Below the pieces are notes generated by a model. The model made no database searches, had not been told where the DNA came from, and saw only the letters and a list, made by a program, of their open reading frames with translations. Below are positions 35,484-44,084 of a DNA stretch of 64,000 nucleotides, piece by piece (within the stretch, counting starts at the first letter, position 1; each line of letters starts with the position of its first letter). Source of the stretch: Candidatus Kapaibacterium sp. GTDB lineage: Bacteria; Bacteroidota; Ignavibacteria; Kapaibacteriales; NICIL-2. Location: contig BPHK01000001.1 in the NCBI GenBank assembly GCA_026003495.1, positions 868,001-932,000 on the forward strand, read 5' to 3'. A program made the position numbers and the translations under genes.

Positions 35484-36655
35484 CGCGCAAGCCAGGCGGC
35501 TGCCACTGCGGAGAGCATCGCGCATCCAATTGGGAGAGCATCTTCGTCGGGGGAGAACTCGGGAGAGTGCAAGCCTGGCATGGCGGATAGGTGCGGTGGA
35601 CGGCAGCCGAGCATCCAAAATGCAGCGGGGATTCGCTCTGCGTAGAAGGCAAAATCTTCAGCCCACATCTTCGGCTCGAAAGTGCGAACGTTGGCTTCGC
35701 CGATGAGCGCATGGGCAACCGAACGAACGTGCTCGGTTGCTACTGCATCGTTGACCAGCGGTGGATATCCTTCGGCGATTTCGATGGTGCATTCGACGTC
35801 GTGGAGGCTGCAGAGTGTCTTGCTGTGCGCGGTGATCCGGTTCCACATCTGACGTCGCCACTGCTCGTCGAAACTGCGGAGTGTGCCTTTGAGTTCCACT
35901 CGATCTGGGACAATGTTCGTTGCTGTTCCTCCCACGATGGAGGTAACTGCGAGTAACCCAGGCTGCAGCGGATTGCGGTAGTGTTGGACGATACTTTCCA
36001 AATGCACGACAAGCTCTGCGGCAGCACGGATAGGATTGGAGCCATTCTGTGGCTGTGCAGCGTGAGTTCCTTTGCCACGCAAGTGCCAGTACAGCTCATC
36101 GGCACTTGCCATGATTGGGCCTGATGCAATTTCTACCGTTCCAGTAGGTGCGTCCGGGTACATGTGCTGGCCAAAGATCGCCTCTGGCGGACTGTCGTCG
36201 AATACCCCTTCCTTGATGAGGAGAGAAGCACCACCGGGAGATTTCTCCTCACCAGGCTGGAAGATAAGGAGCACGCGACCGCCTAAGATCTGGCGGTGCT
36301 GATACAGCAGTGCTGCAGCGCCGAGGAGCATCGCTGTGTGGCAGTCATGCCCGCAGGCGTGCATGACGCCCGCGTTGACTGATGCAAAAGGCAATTCCGT
36401 TTGCTCGACGATCGGCAGCGCATCAATATCAGCGCGCAGTGCGACGCATCGCTGGCCACGCCCGATGCTGACTACTACGCCTGTGCCAGCAACGATGCGC
36501 GGCTTGAGCCCAAGCTGCTCGAGAACTGAGGCAATGTATCGGCTTGTGTTGTTCTCTTGGAATGATAGCTCAGGATGCTGGTGCAGGTACCGACGGTGTT
36601 CGCACAGCCAGGCAGCCTGTTGCTGAGCAAGTGCAAGCCAATCGGGAGTCCGCAT
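35480..36655 (-). CDS. M20-family amidohydrolase (N-acyl amino acid / N-acetyl-DAP deacetylase type)
   Basis: A 391-residue metallohydrolase of the HipO/YkuR branch. Signatures are GVVVSIGRGQRCVALRADID, HACGHDCHTAMLLGAA with the metal-binding Cys and His, IFQPGEEKSPGG, and HPELSFQE near the start. It removes acyl groups from amino acids. Its ATG lies three bases after the dapF stop, so it is co-translated with the diaminopimelate epimerase. That placement suggests it may be the N-acetyl-diaminopimelate deacetylase of lysine synthesis (as YkuR of Bacillus); this is inference, and hippurate- or indole-acyl-type hydrolases belong to the same family. Confidence 0.85.
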   Translation of the reverse strand: MRTPDWLALAQQQAAWLCEHRRYLHQHPELSFQENNTSRYIASVLEQLGLKPRIVAGTGVVVSIGRGQRCVALRADIDALPIVEQTELPFASVNAGVMHACGHDCHTAMLLGAAALLYQHRQILGGRVLLIFQPGEEKSPGGASLLIKEGVFDDSPPEAIFGQHMYPDAPTGTVEIASGPIMASADELYWHLRGKGTHAAQPQNGSNPIRAAAELVVHLESIVQHYRNPLQPGLLAVTSIVGGTATNIVPDRVELKGTLRSFDEQWRRQMWNRITAHSKTLCSLHDVECTIEIAEGYPPLVNDAVATEHVRSVAHALIGEANVRTFEPKMWAEDFAFYAERIPAAFWMLGCRPPHLSAMPGLHSPEFSPDEDALPIGCAMLSAVAAAWLAR

Positions 36656-36658
36656 TGC

Positions 36659-37507
36659 TTAGGTGCCGTGAGGAAGTTCCACTGCGACTGTACCGAGCAG
36701 TTGTGCAGGGCCGATCAATGTGAGTTTGTTGATCCTCCGTTGCTCGGAGTGGATCGTCACTGCAAGCTGCTCGCCACTCGGTGGAGTAACCGTGATCGTC
36801 TCACTGGTGCATTGATTCCGCAGCCACGCAATGACCGCCGTTGCAAGCGCACCTGTCCCGCATGCACCAGTGATGCGCTCGACACCGCGCTCGTAAGTTA
36901 CCAGATGTAGCACGCCGTGTTCGGCGCGATAGAGGTTGACGTTTGCTCCATGAGGGAACGCGCTATGCGCCCGCACACGTGGAGCAAGCTGCGCAAAGTC
37001 CACTGCCTGTGTGGATGCTTCACTGTATGCGCTGAGCACATGCTCCTCGATGACGACGTGGTCGGAGCCTACATCCACGTATGCGTAGTCCAGCGATGTT
37101 CCGTCAAGCTCAAGCCGAGCATGCTCAACGATCCTCCGCGGGGGAGGAAACTCCACTGCAATAGTGCCATCATCGGCAATTGTTATGCGGTAACGCTCTC
37201 CGGCAAGTGCAAGCTCAGCGGCGGTACGGGACCAGCCATGGCGAACAGCAAATGCAGCAGCACAGCGTGCGCCGTTGCCACACATCATCCCACTCGTACC
37301 ATCAGGATTGAAAAAGTGTACGTGGAGGCTCTCTCCACCGCGTGGCTCGACAAGGAGTACACCCTCGGCATCGCGCCCAACGAGCGAGCGTGCTGCTTGG
37401 CAAAGCTGCGGTGAATACCGTGCAGCATTCGCCGGTGGAAGTGCCGCAGTCGAAGCAACAACGAAAAGATTTCCCGCGCCCGACATTACAGCAAGCTCAA
37501 GCTTCAT
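36659..37507 (-). CDS. dapF: Diaminopimelate epimerase
   Basis: A 282-residue enzyme that converts LL- to meso-diaminopimelate, the precursor of lysine and of peptidoglycan cross-links. The two catalytic cysteines are visible: Cys76 in GTSGMMCGNGARC and Cys216 in RITGACGTGAL. The N-terminal SGAGNLFVV is the family's opening motif with the usual N-D/N-F. ATG 37507 is chosen because similarity starts there; it lies inside the 3' end of suhB (11-base overlap). Confidence 0.95.
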   Translation of the reverse strand: MKLELAVMSGAGNLFVVASTAALPPANAARYSPQLCQAARSLVGRDAEGVLLVEPRGGESLHVHFFNPDGTSGMMCGNGARCAAAFAVRHGWSRTAAELALAGERYRITIADDGTIAVEFPPPRRIVEHARLELDGTSLDYAYVDVGSDHVVIEEHVLSAYSEASTQAVDFAQLAPRVRAHSAFPHGANVNLYRAEHGVLHLVTYERGVERITGACGTGALATAVIAWLRNQCTSETITVTPPSGEQLAVTIHSEQRRINKLTLIGPAQLLGTVAVELPHGT

Positions 37508-38303
37508 TGCGACTGTGCAGGAATTCGACGAGCTCGCGGTGGAGTGCGCCGTTGGTTGCAACGATCGTTCGTGTCGTGAGCGTATGTGGGTTGCCATTGT
37601 AATCAGTGACGCATCCGCCCGCTTCTTGCACCAGAAGGACACCGGCAGCAATATCCCACGGTTGAAGACCTACTTCCCAAAAGCCATCGAAGCGCCCGGC
37701 AGCAAGGTACGCCAGGTCGAGTGCCGCAGAGCCGAGCCGCCGAATCGGAATTCCACGACGAACAAGCTCAGGAAAATGCCAATCCCGATACTCGGGATAG
37801 GACGCGATGTTGTAGGGAAAGCCGGTCACCAAGAATGCATCAGCAAGTCGGGCGCACGTCGAAACGGTGATTGGTGTACCGTTGAGCGTAGCACCCCTCC
37901 CACGGCGGGCGATAAAAAGCTCATCGAGCAATGGATGGTAAACGATGCCAAGCGTTACTTCTCCAGCAACTTCAACCGCGATGCTCACGGAAAAGATCGG
38001 AATGCCGTGGGCGAAGTTGACGGTGCCGTCGAGTGGGTCAACGATCCACCGCACCTGGCTTGTAGTGTCGAGCAAGCCAGCTTCTTCGGTTAGAATTGTA
38101 TGTGTGGGGAATGTGCCGCGGATCGTTTCGACGATGAGCTGCTCAGAGGCAATGTCGGAGTCTGTTACGATGTTGTGGATGCCCTCTTTGAAGCGGAGTT
38201 CTTTGGTTTTGGCAAAGTTTGTTCGCAGAAGCTGACCAGCACGTCTGGCTGCGTCAATCGCCACTGCTTCCAGCGAAGCAAGCGGGGGCGTAGGTACCGT
38301 CAT
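37497..38303 (-). CDS. suhB: Inositol monophosphatase family protein (SuhB-like)
   Basis: A 268-residue magnesium-dependent sugar phosphatase. Both family motifs are intact: EEAG in TILTEEAG with WIVDPLDGTVNFAHG, and the C-terminal WDIAAGVLLVQEAGG. An N-terminal VTDSD is also present. Members dephosphorylate inositol-1-phosphate or related sugar phosphates and some bind ribosomal or transcription machinery. It heads the coupled run with dapF and the M20 gene and has its own promoter-like box at 38330-38337. Confidence 0.92.
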   Translation of the reverse strand: MTVPTPPLASLEAVAIDAARRAGQLLRTNFAKTKELRFKEGIHNIVTDSDIASEQLIVETIRGTFPTHTILTEEAGLLDTTSQVRWIVDPLDGTVNFAHGIPIFSVSIAVEVAGEVTLGIVYHPLLDELFIARRGRGATLNGTPITVSTCARLADAFLVTGFPYNIASYPEYRDWHFPELVRRGIPIRRLGSAALDLAYLAAGRFDGFWEVGLQPWDIAAGVLLVQEAGGCVTDYNGNPHTLTTRTIVATNGALHRELVEFLHSRNEA

Positions 38304-38329
38304 TGTGCGGCGTTTATGTGTGGGTTACG

Positions 38330-38337
38330 CAAAAATA
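38330..38337 (-). promoter_or_regulatory. Putative -7 promoter box (TATTTTTG) for suhB-dapF-M20
   Basis: Perfect TAnnTTTG match on the minus strand, 26 bases upstream of the suhB ATG; it lies just before the stop of the HD-domain gene. Confidence 0.45.
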
Positions 38338-38346
38338 CCAGCAGCG

Positions 38347-38946
38347 TCAGCCAAGGAATTTGTTTTGCTCTTTGCGAAGTTCAGCGACAAGGTAGTGCAG
38401 ATGCGGATTGGGGCGAGCTTCTGCAAGGGGGACGTAGCGCTCCATGGTTTCGTTGATGTAGCGGAGCGGATTTCGCTTGAGGTCGAATTCCAGGCAGCGA
38501 AAGTTATCCAGCCGTGCTGCAAGGCGAATGATCAGACAGTCATCGCTGGCATGCTTGAGCCGCTCGACGTGTTCGAGATCAACCGCATCGTGATCAATCT
38601 CCTGCCGCTCGAGGTCTTTTGTGAGCGTCTCGACGATGTAGGCGCAGTATTCACCGAAGTTGTAGGCGATGATCTCGCGCGTGATTTCGTCAGAGTCTTC
38701 GAGCACATCGTGGAGAAGCGCGGCACAGAGCACATCGGAATCGGTGATGCCAAGCTCTGCAATCAGGATTTTGCAGACGCGCGAGCAGTGGAAAAAGTAC
38801 GGCGAGCCATCACGCCGCTGTTGACCTGCATGCACACTTTCAGCCATTTCATAGGCGCTGATGATTTTGTTCAGCTCGACTGGATCTACCCTCTCGCGCA
38901 AGAGTTGCTCTAATTCCGAGATGGTCAGGTGCGTCAGATGATACAT
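38347..38946 (-). CDS. Small HD-domain protein, SpoT/RelA-hydrolase-like
   Basis: A 199-residue single-domain relative of the hydrolase half of RelA/SpoT enzymes, which break down ppGpp. The fold markers are visible: GSPYFFHCSRV with His53, and ALLHDVLED with His79 and Asp80. At the place of the usual K-L-A-D-R-L-H-N-M-R it reads RLAARLDNFR, so the Asp that is the fourth metal ligand in Rel proteins is Ala144, while an Asp (147) replaces the His. It may therefore be altered in activity or bind metal differently. ATG 38946 has a GGAG site; a GTG at 38949 is in frame. It follows the PhnD-like gene by 21 bases. Confidence 0.8.
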   Translation of the reverse strand: MYHLTHLTISELEQLLRERVDPVELNKIISAYEMAESVHAGQQRRDGSPYFFHCSRVCKILIAELGITDSDVLCAALLHDVLEDSDEITREIIAYNFGEYCAYIVETLTKDLERQEIDHDAVDLEHVERLKHASDDCLIIRLAARLDNFRCLEFDLKRNPLRYINETMERYVPLAEARPNPHLHYLVAELRKEQNKFLG

Positions 38947-38967
38947 CACCAGCTCCGATTAGTGGAC

Positions 38968-39903
38968 CTATCGCCGACGGAGGAGCGCCTCAAGATCCCC
39001 GCCGAAATTACGGATGATCGTTCGTAGCGTGTCGTAGTCACGGTCACTGGCAGGAGCAAGCCCTTCGACGCTGTAGGCATCGTAGAGGATGCGCCGGCCC
39101 GTCGGTGTGCGCTGGAAATCGAGTAGCGCACGCACGATTCGTTCGCGCAAGGATGCTGGAAACCCGCGCCGAAAGACGATTGGGTCGTTGGGAATTGGAT
39201 CGGTCAATGCAACAATCCGCACTTTCTCAAATACGTCTGGAAATTGCGTCCGCACCCGTGCGCGTGCATCGAGCACTTCGCCAGTTGACGGATCGGGTGG
39301 GGAGTAGTACGTTGCCCCTGCGTCCACTTGCCGCTGATAGACCATCGTGACGACGTTATCATGCTTGCCTGCGAAGAGAACCTGACCGAGCCGAATGCCA
39401 TGCCGCTTGAGCAACGCTTGAGGGAGGATGTATCCAGACGTTGATGCTGCATCAACGAAGGCAAAGCGTTTTCCGGCAAGGTCCTCGATCGTGCGGATGC
39501 CACTGGCAACGTGTGCGATGATTTGCCCGCGGTAGTGAGTTTCTCCCCCGCGGCGGACGACCATAAGTGCTGCTTCTGCGCCGTACTTCTCGTGTGCGAG
39601 AATGTAGCTGAACGTGTTCGTAATGGCAACGTCCACTCCGCCGCTGCCGAAGGACTCGACGACGACGATATAGCTTGTCGGCACTGCAGCGGTAAACCAC
39701 AGCCCGGTTGCACGATGCAAGTATGCGACAAGCGAATCGGCGCTCGTGGTAACTTTTTGATTTTCAACCGATGGGGTGAGCATGAGTTGAATTGGGCGCT
39801 GCGGGCTTCCCAGCTCTGGAGCCGCCGATTGCAGAAGAGGCCGAATCGTCAGCCACGCGATCGCCACAAGTGTCAGGGAGCTGTAGAGCAGTACGTACCG
39901 CAT
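38968..39903 (-). CDS. PhnD-like phosphate/phosphonate-binding protein
   Basis: A 311-residue periplasmic binding protein with an uncleaved or cleaved N-terminal helix (MRYVLLYSSLTLVAIAWL). Family features are MLTPSVENQKV near the N-terminus, GGVDVAITNTFSYILA, DLAGKRFAFVDAASTSGYILP and DAGATYYSPP, as in PhnD (PF12974). The usual ABC permease phnE and ATPase phnC are not adjacent, so it is an orphan here. It could serve a distant transporter or a signalling protein; the coupled HD gene downstream hints at signalling, but this is speculation. Confidence 0.85.
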   Translation of the reverse strand: MRYVLLYSSLTLVAIAWLTIRPLLQSAAPELGSPQRPIQLMLTPSVENQKVTTSADSLVAYLHRATGLWFTAAVPTSYIVVVESFGSGGVDVAITNTFSYILAHEKYGAEAALMVVRRGGETHYRGQIIAHVASGIRTIEDLAGKRFAFVDAASTSGYILPQALLKRHGIRLGQVLFAGKHDNVVTMVYQRQVDAGATYYSPPDPSTGEVLDARARVRTQFPDVFEKVRIVALTDPIPNDPIVFRRGFPASLRERIVRALLDFQRTPTGRRILYDAYSVEGLAPASDRDYDTLRTIIRNFGGDLEALLRRR

Positions 39904-40054
39904 TGTCGTTCCGACGTCGGTTCAGCTTGGTCGAGCAGACAGGCAGAGCGTTGCGCCGTAGTTTTGCAGCCGTTTGTCGCCCCGCTTTCTGCAAAGTTCG
40001 GCAATTGCGGGGAAAAACACTTCTTTGCTTCGTTCCACTTTGCACTGTGCTGCG

Positions 40055-41311
40055 ATGAATATCCACGAATACCAAGCCAAGCAACTGCTTCGCCAATTCG
40101 ACGTTCCCCTGCTCGATGGTAAGCCGGTCTTCACCGCGGAAGATGCTGGAGTGGTCGCCTATCACCACTTCGAAGCACGTGGGATCAGCGCCATTGTCGT
40201 CAAAGCGCAGATACATGCTGGCGGGCGTGGCAAAGGAATCATCTACGACCCCGAAACCAACCAACCGCGAATGCTGTTCGGCAAGCAACTCCGCGGGGTG
40301 GTCGTCATCCGACCCGATGAATACGGGAACGTTGCGCACAAAGCGTACCTTGCAGCCCGGCAGATGCTCGGCGGCCGGCTCGTTACGCATCAAACAGGTC
40401 CGGAAGGGAAAATTGTCCGGCGTTTGTTTATCGAGGAAGGCGCAGCGATCAAGAAGGAGTTCTACTGTTCGATTCTCCTGGACCGAAGCCGCTCGCAGAA
40501 CGTTATCATGGTCAGCAGTGAGGGAGGTGTCGAAATCGAGCGCGTCGCGGAAGAGCAGCCGGAGAAGATCATTCAAGTGCACGTTGATCCTACGATTGGT
40601 TGTCAGCAGTTTTTATTGCGCCGGCTCGCGTTCGGTCTGGGGCTCGAGGGCGCAGCATTCCGGAGTTTCCTCACCTTCGTCGAGCGACTCTACCGCGCCT
40701 ACGAAGAGCTTGATTGTTCGCTGCTTGAAATCAACCCGCTCGTGTTGACCAACGATGATCGCTTCGTTGCACTCGATGCAAAGGTCAACTTCGATGATAA
40801 TGCGCTCTTCCGCCATCCGGAATACTTGGACCTGGTTGATACTGACGAAGAAGATCCGCTCGAGCGCGAGGCAGCCAAATACAACCTGAGCTACATCAAG
40901 CTCGACGGCAACGTCGGCTGCATGGTCAATGGCGCAGGCCTTGCAATGGCAACGATGGATTTGATCCAACTGGCCGGCGGCAAACCAGCTAACTTCCTGG
41001 ATGTCGGTGGTGGCGCCAACGTCGAGCGTATTGCGAACGGTTTCCGCATCATGATGAGCGATCCGAACGTCCGCGCAGTGCTCATCAACATCTTCGGTGG
41101 GATTGTGCGCTGCGATCGTGTCGCGAACGGCATCATGCAAGCGCTCGAGCAGGTGAAGGTCACCGTGCCCGTCATCGTCCGTCTAGAAGGAACGAATGCC
41201 AAGGAAGCACTGGAGATCCTGCGAGCAAGCGGGTTGAACTTCCTCCTTGCAGAGTCGTTCGAGGATGCAGCACGCCAAGTGACCGCAGCGTTGAGTCGCT
41301 CGGCTGCGTAG
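40055..41311 (+). CDS. sucC: Succinyl-CoA synthetase (ADP-forming), beta subunit
   Basis: A 418-residue ATP-grasp subunit of the TCA-cycle enzyme that couples succinyl-CoA hydrolysis to ATP formation. It opens MNIHEYQAKQLLRQFDVP, the hallmark start of SucC. Other motifs are VVKAQIHAGGRGKG, LLEINPLVLT and NIFGGIVRCDRVANGI. It is slightly longer than usual because of a few inserted residues around 70-95 and 265-285. ATG 40055 is preferred over an earlier in-frame start. The alpha subunit gene sucD is not next to it; lpdA follows after 43 bases. Confidence 0.95.
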   Translation: MNIHEYQAKQLLRQFDVPLLDGKPVFTAEDAGVVAYHHFEARGISAIVVKAQIHAGGRGKGIIYDPETNQPRMLFGKQLRGVVVIRPDEYGNVAHKAYLAARQMLGGRLVTHQTGPEGKIVRRLFIEEGAAIKKEFYCSILLDRSRSQNVIMVSSEGGVEIERVAEEQPEKIIQVHVDPTIGCQQFLLRRLAFGLGLEGAAFRSFLTFVERLYRAYEELDCSLLEINPLVLTNDDRFVALDAKVNFDDNALFRHPEYLDLVDTDEEDPLEREAAKYNLSYIKLDGNVGCMVNGAGLAMATMDLIQLAGGKPANFLDVGGGANVERIANGFRIMMSDPNVRAVLINIFGGIVRCDRVANGIMQALEQVKVTVPVIVRLEGTNAKEALEILRASGLNFLLAESFEDAARQVTAALSRSAA

Positions 41312-41354
41312 GAATTGTTACGACACGTTGTTTTACCACAGTTCACCGTTACCA

Positions 41355-42755
41355 ATGAATACGCATACTGTTGACGTCGTGGTGGTTGGAGCTGGACCGG
41401 GTGGATACGTAGCTGCAATTCGAGCAGCCCAGCTTGGGATGAAGACGATCTGTATTGAGCGTGACCGGCTCGGCGGGGTGTGCCTCAACTGGGGGTGCAT
41501 CCCGTCGAAAGCATTGCTCAAGAGTGCAGAGTACAAGCAATTCCTCGACCATGCTGGCGATTACGGCTTTGCTGTCCAAGCGCACGTGGACTTCCCGAAA
41601 GTCATCGCACGGAGCCGTGCTGTTGCAGATCGAATGAACAATGGCGTTGCATTCCTCTTCAAGAAGTTTAAGGTCCAACACATCAGCGGCACCGGCAAAC
41701 TGCTCGATAACCATACGGTCGAGGTTCGTGACCAAGCTGGCACTGTCACTGACCGCATTAGCGCCAAGCACATCATCATTGCAACGGGCGCGCGAACGCG
41801 GGTGATTCCTGGCATCGAGGTTGACCGCAAGCGTGTCTGGACGAGCACCGAGGCAATGCTTGCCGATAGCATCCCAAGCTCGATGGTGGTCATCGGCTCC
41901 GGCGCAATTGGCGTTGAGTTCGCCTACTTCTACAACGCCTTTGGCACAGCGGTCACCATCGTGGAAATGATGCCGACACTTGTGCCAAACGAAGACGAAG
42001 AGATTGCCAAAGAGCTGGAACGAAGCTTCAAAAAGCAGGGAATGACCATCATGACGAATACGAAAGTCGTCAGTGCGAAAACTGTCGGTGATCGTGTCGA
42101 AGTGGTCGTCGAAGGAAAAGACGGCAAGCAGCAAACGCTGACAGCAGATGTTGCACTCAATGCTGTCGGCGTTCAGGGGAACATCGAGAACATTGGCCTC
42201 GAAGAGCTGGGCGTTACCGTCGAGCGCGGGTGGATCAAGGTGGATTCGCTGATGCGAACGAACGTTGAAGGGGTCTATGCAATCGGTGACATTGCTGGTC
42301 CGCCGTGGCTAGCCCACAAAGCATCTGCGGAAGGCATTCTCTGCGTCGAGGCAATCGCAGGGCTTGAAGTCCATCCGCTCGATTATGGCAATATTCCCGG
42401 CTGTACCTACTGCCAGCCTCAAATTGCAAGTATTGGTCTGACTGAGAAAAAAGCTCGGGAAGCTGGCTACGACGTCAAGGTAGGGAAGTTCCCATTCACC
42501 GCCAGCGGGAAGGCATGGGGCATTGGGAAGACCGAAGGGTTCGTCAAGCTGGTCATTGATGCCAAGTATGGCGAGATACTCGGCGCGCATATGATTGGCC
42601 CAGACGTTACCGAACTTGTTGCGGAGATTGGGGTTGCCCGTTCGCTCGATGCGACGGCGCATTCGCTCATCAAGACCATTCACGCGCACCCGACGCTCAG
42701 CGAAGCGGTTATGGAAGCCGCGGCGACAGCCTACGGTGAGTCGGTCAACTTTTAG
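41355..42755 (+). CDS. lpdA: Dihydrolipoyl dehydrogenase
   Basis: A 466-residue FAD enzyme (E3) that reoxidises the lipoyl groups of 2-oxoacid dehydrogenase complexes and the glycine cleavage system. The FAD-binding GAGPGGYVAAIRAAQLG, the redox disulfide in GGVCLNWGCIPSK, a second nucleotide-binding GSGAIGVEFA and the C-terminal HAHPTLSEAVMEA active-site His/Glu are all present. ATG 41355 is chosen; a TTG nine codons earlier is unlikely. Together with sucC and the gcvH fragment it points to ordinary central metabolism. Convergent with the MFS gene. Confidence 0.97.
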   Translation: MNTHTVDVVVVGAGPGGYVAAIRAAQLGMKTICIERDRLGGVCLNWGCIPSKALLKSAEYKQFLDHAGDYGFAVQAHVDFPKVIARSRAVADRMNNGVAFLFKKFKVQHISGTGKLLDNHTVEVRDQAGTVTDRISAKHIIIATGARTRVIPGIEVDRKRVWTSTEAMLADSIPSSMVVIGSGAIGVEFAYFYNAFGTAVTIVEMMPTLVPNEDEEIAKELERSFKKQGMTIMTNTKVVSAKTVGDRVEVVVEGKDGKQQTLTADVALNAVGVQGNIENIGLEELGVTVERGWIKVDSLMRTNVEGVYAIGDIAGPPWLAHKASAEGILCVEAIAGLEVHPLDYGNIPGCTYCQPQIASIGLTEKKAREAGYDVKVGKFPFTASGKAWGIGKTEGFVKLVIDAKYGEILGAHMIGPDVTELVAEIGVARSLDATAHSLIKTIHAHPTLSEAVMEAAATAYGESVNF

Positions 42756-42810
42756 CAGTGAGGTAGCAGCTCGTTTTCAGGTGTTGCCCACACGCGGGCA
42801 CTACGCCAGG

Positions 42811-44055
42811 CTACGCAGGCAGCGGCTTACCTCTTGTTTCAATTGCCCACCAGGCAGCAGCAACGGCGAAAAGGTAGGCACAGGCAAAGAGCATGGCTGA
42901 CTGCGCAAAACCACCGAGCGCACGAACGATCACCCCGACAAAGAGCACCGCGATTGCCGTGCTGAGCCGACCTGCATTGAGGCAAAATCCGACAGCCGTC
43001 GCACGGATTCGCGTGGGGAAGAGCTCAGGCAGGTAGACGTACATGATCGCCTGCGCCAGGCCGATGAAAAAGCCCAGCGCTGCCGACTCCGCATAGATCG
43101 CTTCGCTGAAATGGTCGTTGGTCAAAAACAGGAGCGCTGAGCTCAAGAAGCATCCTGTATAGCTGATGACGATTGTCGGGACGCGTCCAATGCGGTCTGC
43201 CAACCAGCCGGCGAGAGTGCAACCAATAACTGCTGCTGATCCCTGCCACATCGTCGCCAGTGCGCGCTGTGCGCTACCGTCGGGAGGAGAAAAGAACGTC
43301 TGAATCCATGCAGGAATCCACGAAAGGGACGCCCAGTAACCGATGAGCAAGCCGCCAAATGCAATTGCACCCACGGCGAGATTACGGCGATGCTCCGGCG
43401 CAAAAAGTTCCCGAAGCAAACGGTAGTCTTCGCGTATCTGCTGCTTGCTCTCCATCCAACGTTCGCTTTCCCGCAAAGTCAATCGCAGGAATACAGTGAG
43501 TATCGCTGGCAGCGCACCGATGAAAAACACTGTTCGCCAAAAGGGAAAGAACTTGACAATTGTCCCAGCAGCAAGTACTCCAGCTTGGTATGATGTGATG
43601 AGGACACCAATTGCAACCGCACGCGAACGCTCTGGCCACACCTCTGCCAGAAAGGTTGTGATGCTGACTAGTTCTCCCCCAATACCGAGTCCTGTCAAGA
43701 AGCGGCAGAGCGCAAGGTGCCACCATGTTTGGCTCAGTCCCGCAAGGCCAGTGAACACTGCGTAAAGCGTGATGGACAGAATCATCGAGCGGATCCGCCC
43801 CAGACGGTCACCAACCATGCCAATGAGTATACCGCCGAGCATCCAGCCAAACAGGAATGCCGATCCCACCAGCGAGCCGTAGTGCCCAATCACTTCCGGT
43901 GCCATTGAGTGCACCAGATCGCCAATTGCCGATGGCAGCACGACGGTCATGAGCGTCGAATCCATGCCGTCGAACATCCCGCCAAGCCAGCAGCCAATGA
44001 ACACCAAGACGTGGTAGCGTGTGATGCGGTGAGAGGACGTTGTCAATGCACTCAT
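42811..44055 (-). CDS. MFS transporter, metabolite:H+ symporter type
   Basis: A 414-residue permease with 12 predicted membrane helices in two halves. The motif-A loops read GDRLGRIRSM in the first half and ADRIGRVPTI in the second; RFLTGLGIGGE and PELFPTRIRATAVG are typical of the sugar/aromatic-acid and metabolite:H+ symporter branch. ATG 44055 is chosen because it gives a normal short cytoplasmic start and leaves the upstream glycosyltransferase gene intact; coding to 44148 overlaps that gene. It is last in the recA-recX-glycosyltransferase-MFS run. The substrate cannot be told. Confidence 0.88.
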   Translation of the reverse strand: MSALTTSSHRITRYHVLVFIGCWLGGMFDGMDSTLMTVVLPSAIGDLVHSMAPEVIGHYGSLVGSAFLFGWMLGGILIGMVGDRLGRIRSMILSITLYAVFTGLAGLSQTWWHLALCRFLTGLGIGGELVSITTFLAEVWPERSRAVAIGVLITSYQAGVLAAGTIVKFFPFWRTVFFIGALPAILTVFLRLTLRESERWMESKQQIREDYRLLRELFAPEHRRNLAVGAIAFGGLLIGYWASLSWIPAWIQTFFSPPDGSAQRALATMWQGSAAVIGCTLAGWLADRIGRVPTIVISYTGCFLSSALLFLTNDHFSEAIYAESAALGFFIGLAQAIMYVYLPELFPTRIRATAVGFCLNAGRLSTAIAVLFVGVIVRALGGFAQSAMLFACAYLFAVAAAWWAIETRGKPLPA

Positions 44056-44084
44056 CGTCAATCCCAGAACAAAACGGCGCAAAC

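Noticed and set aside
42756-42810. Small hairpin (TGCCC/GGGCA) between lpdA and the MFS gene
   Set aside because: Stem of only five pairs and no T-run; not strong enough to call a terminator.
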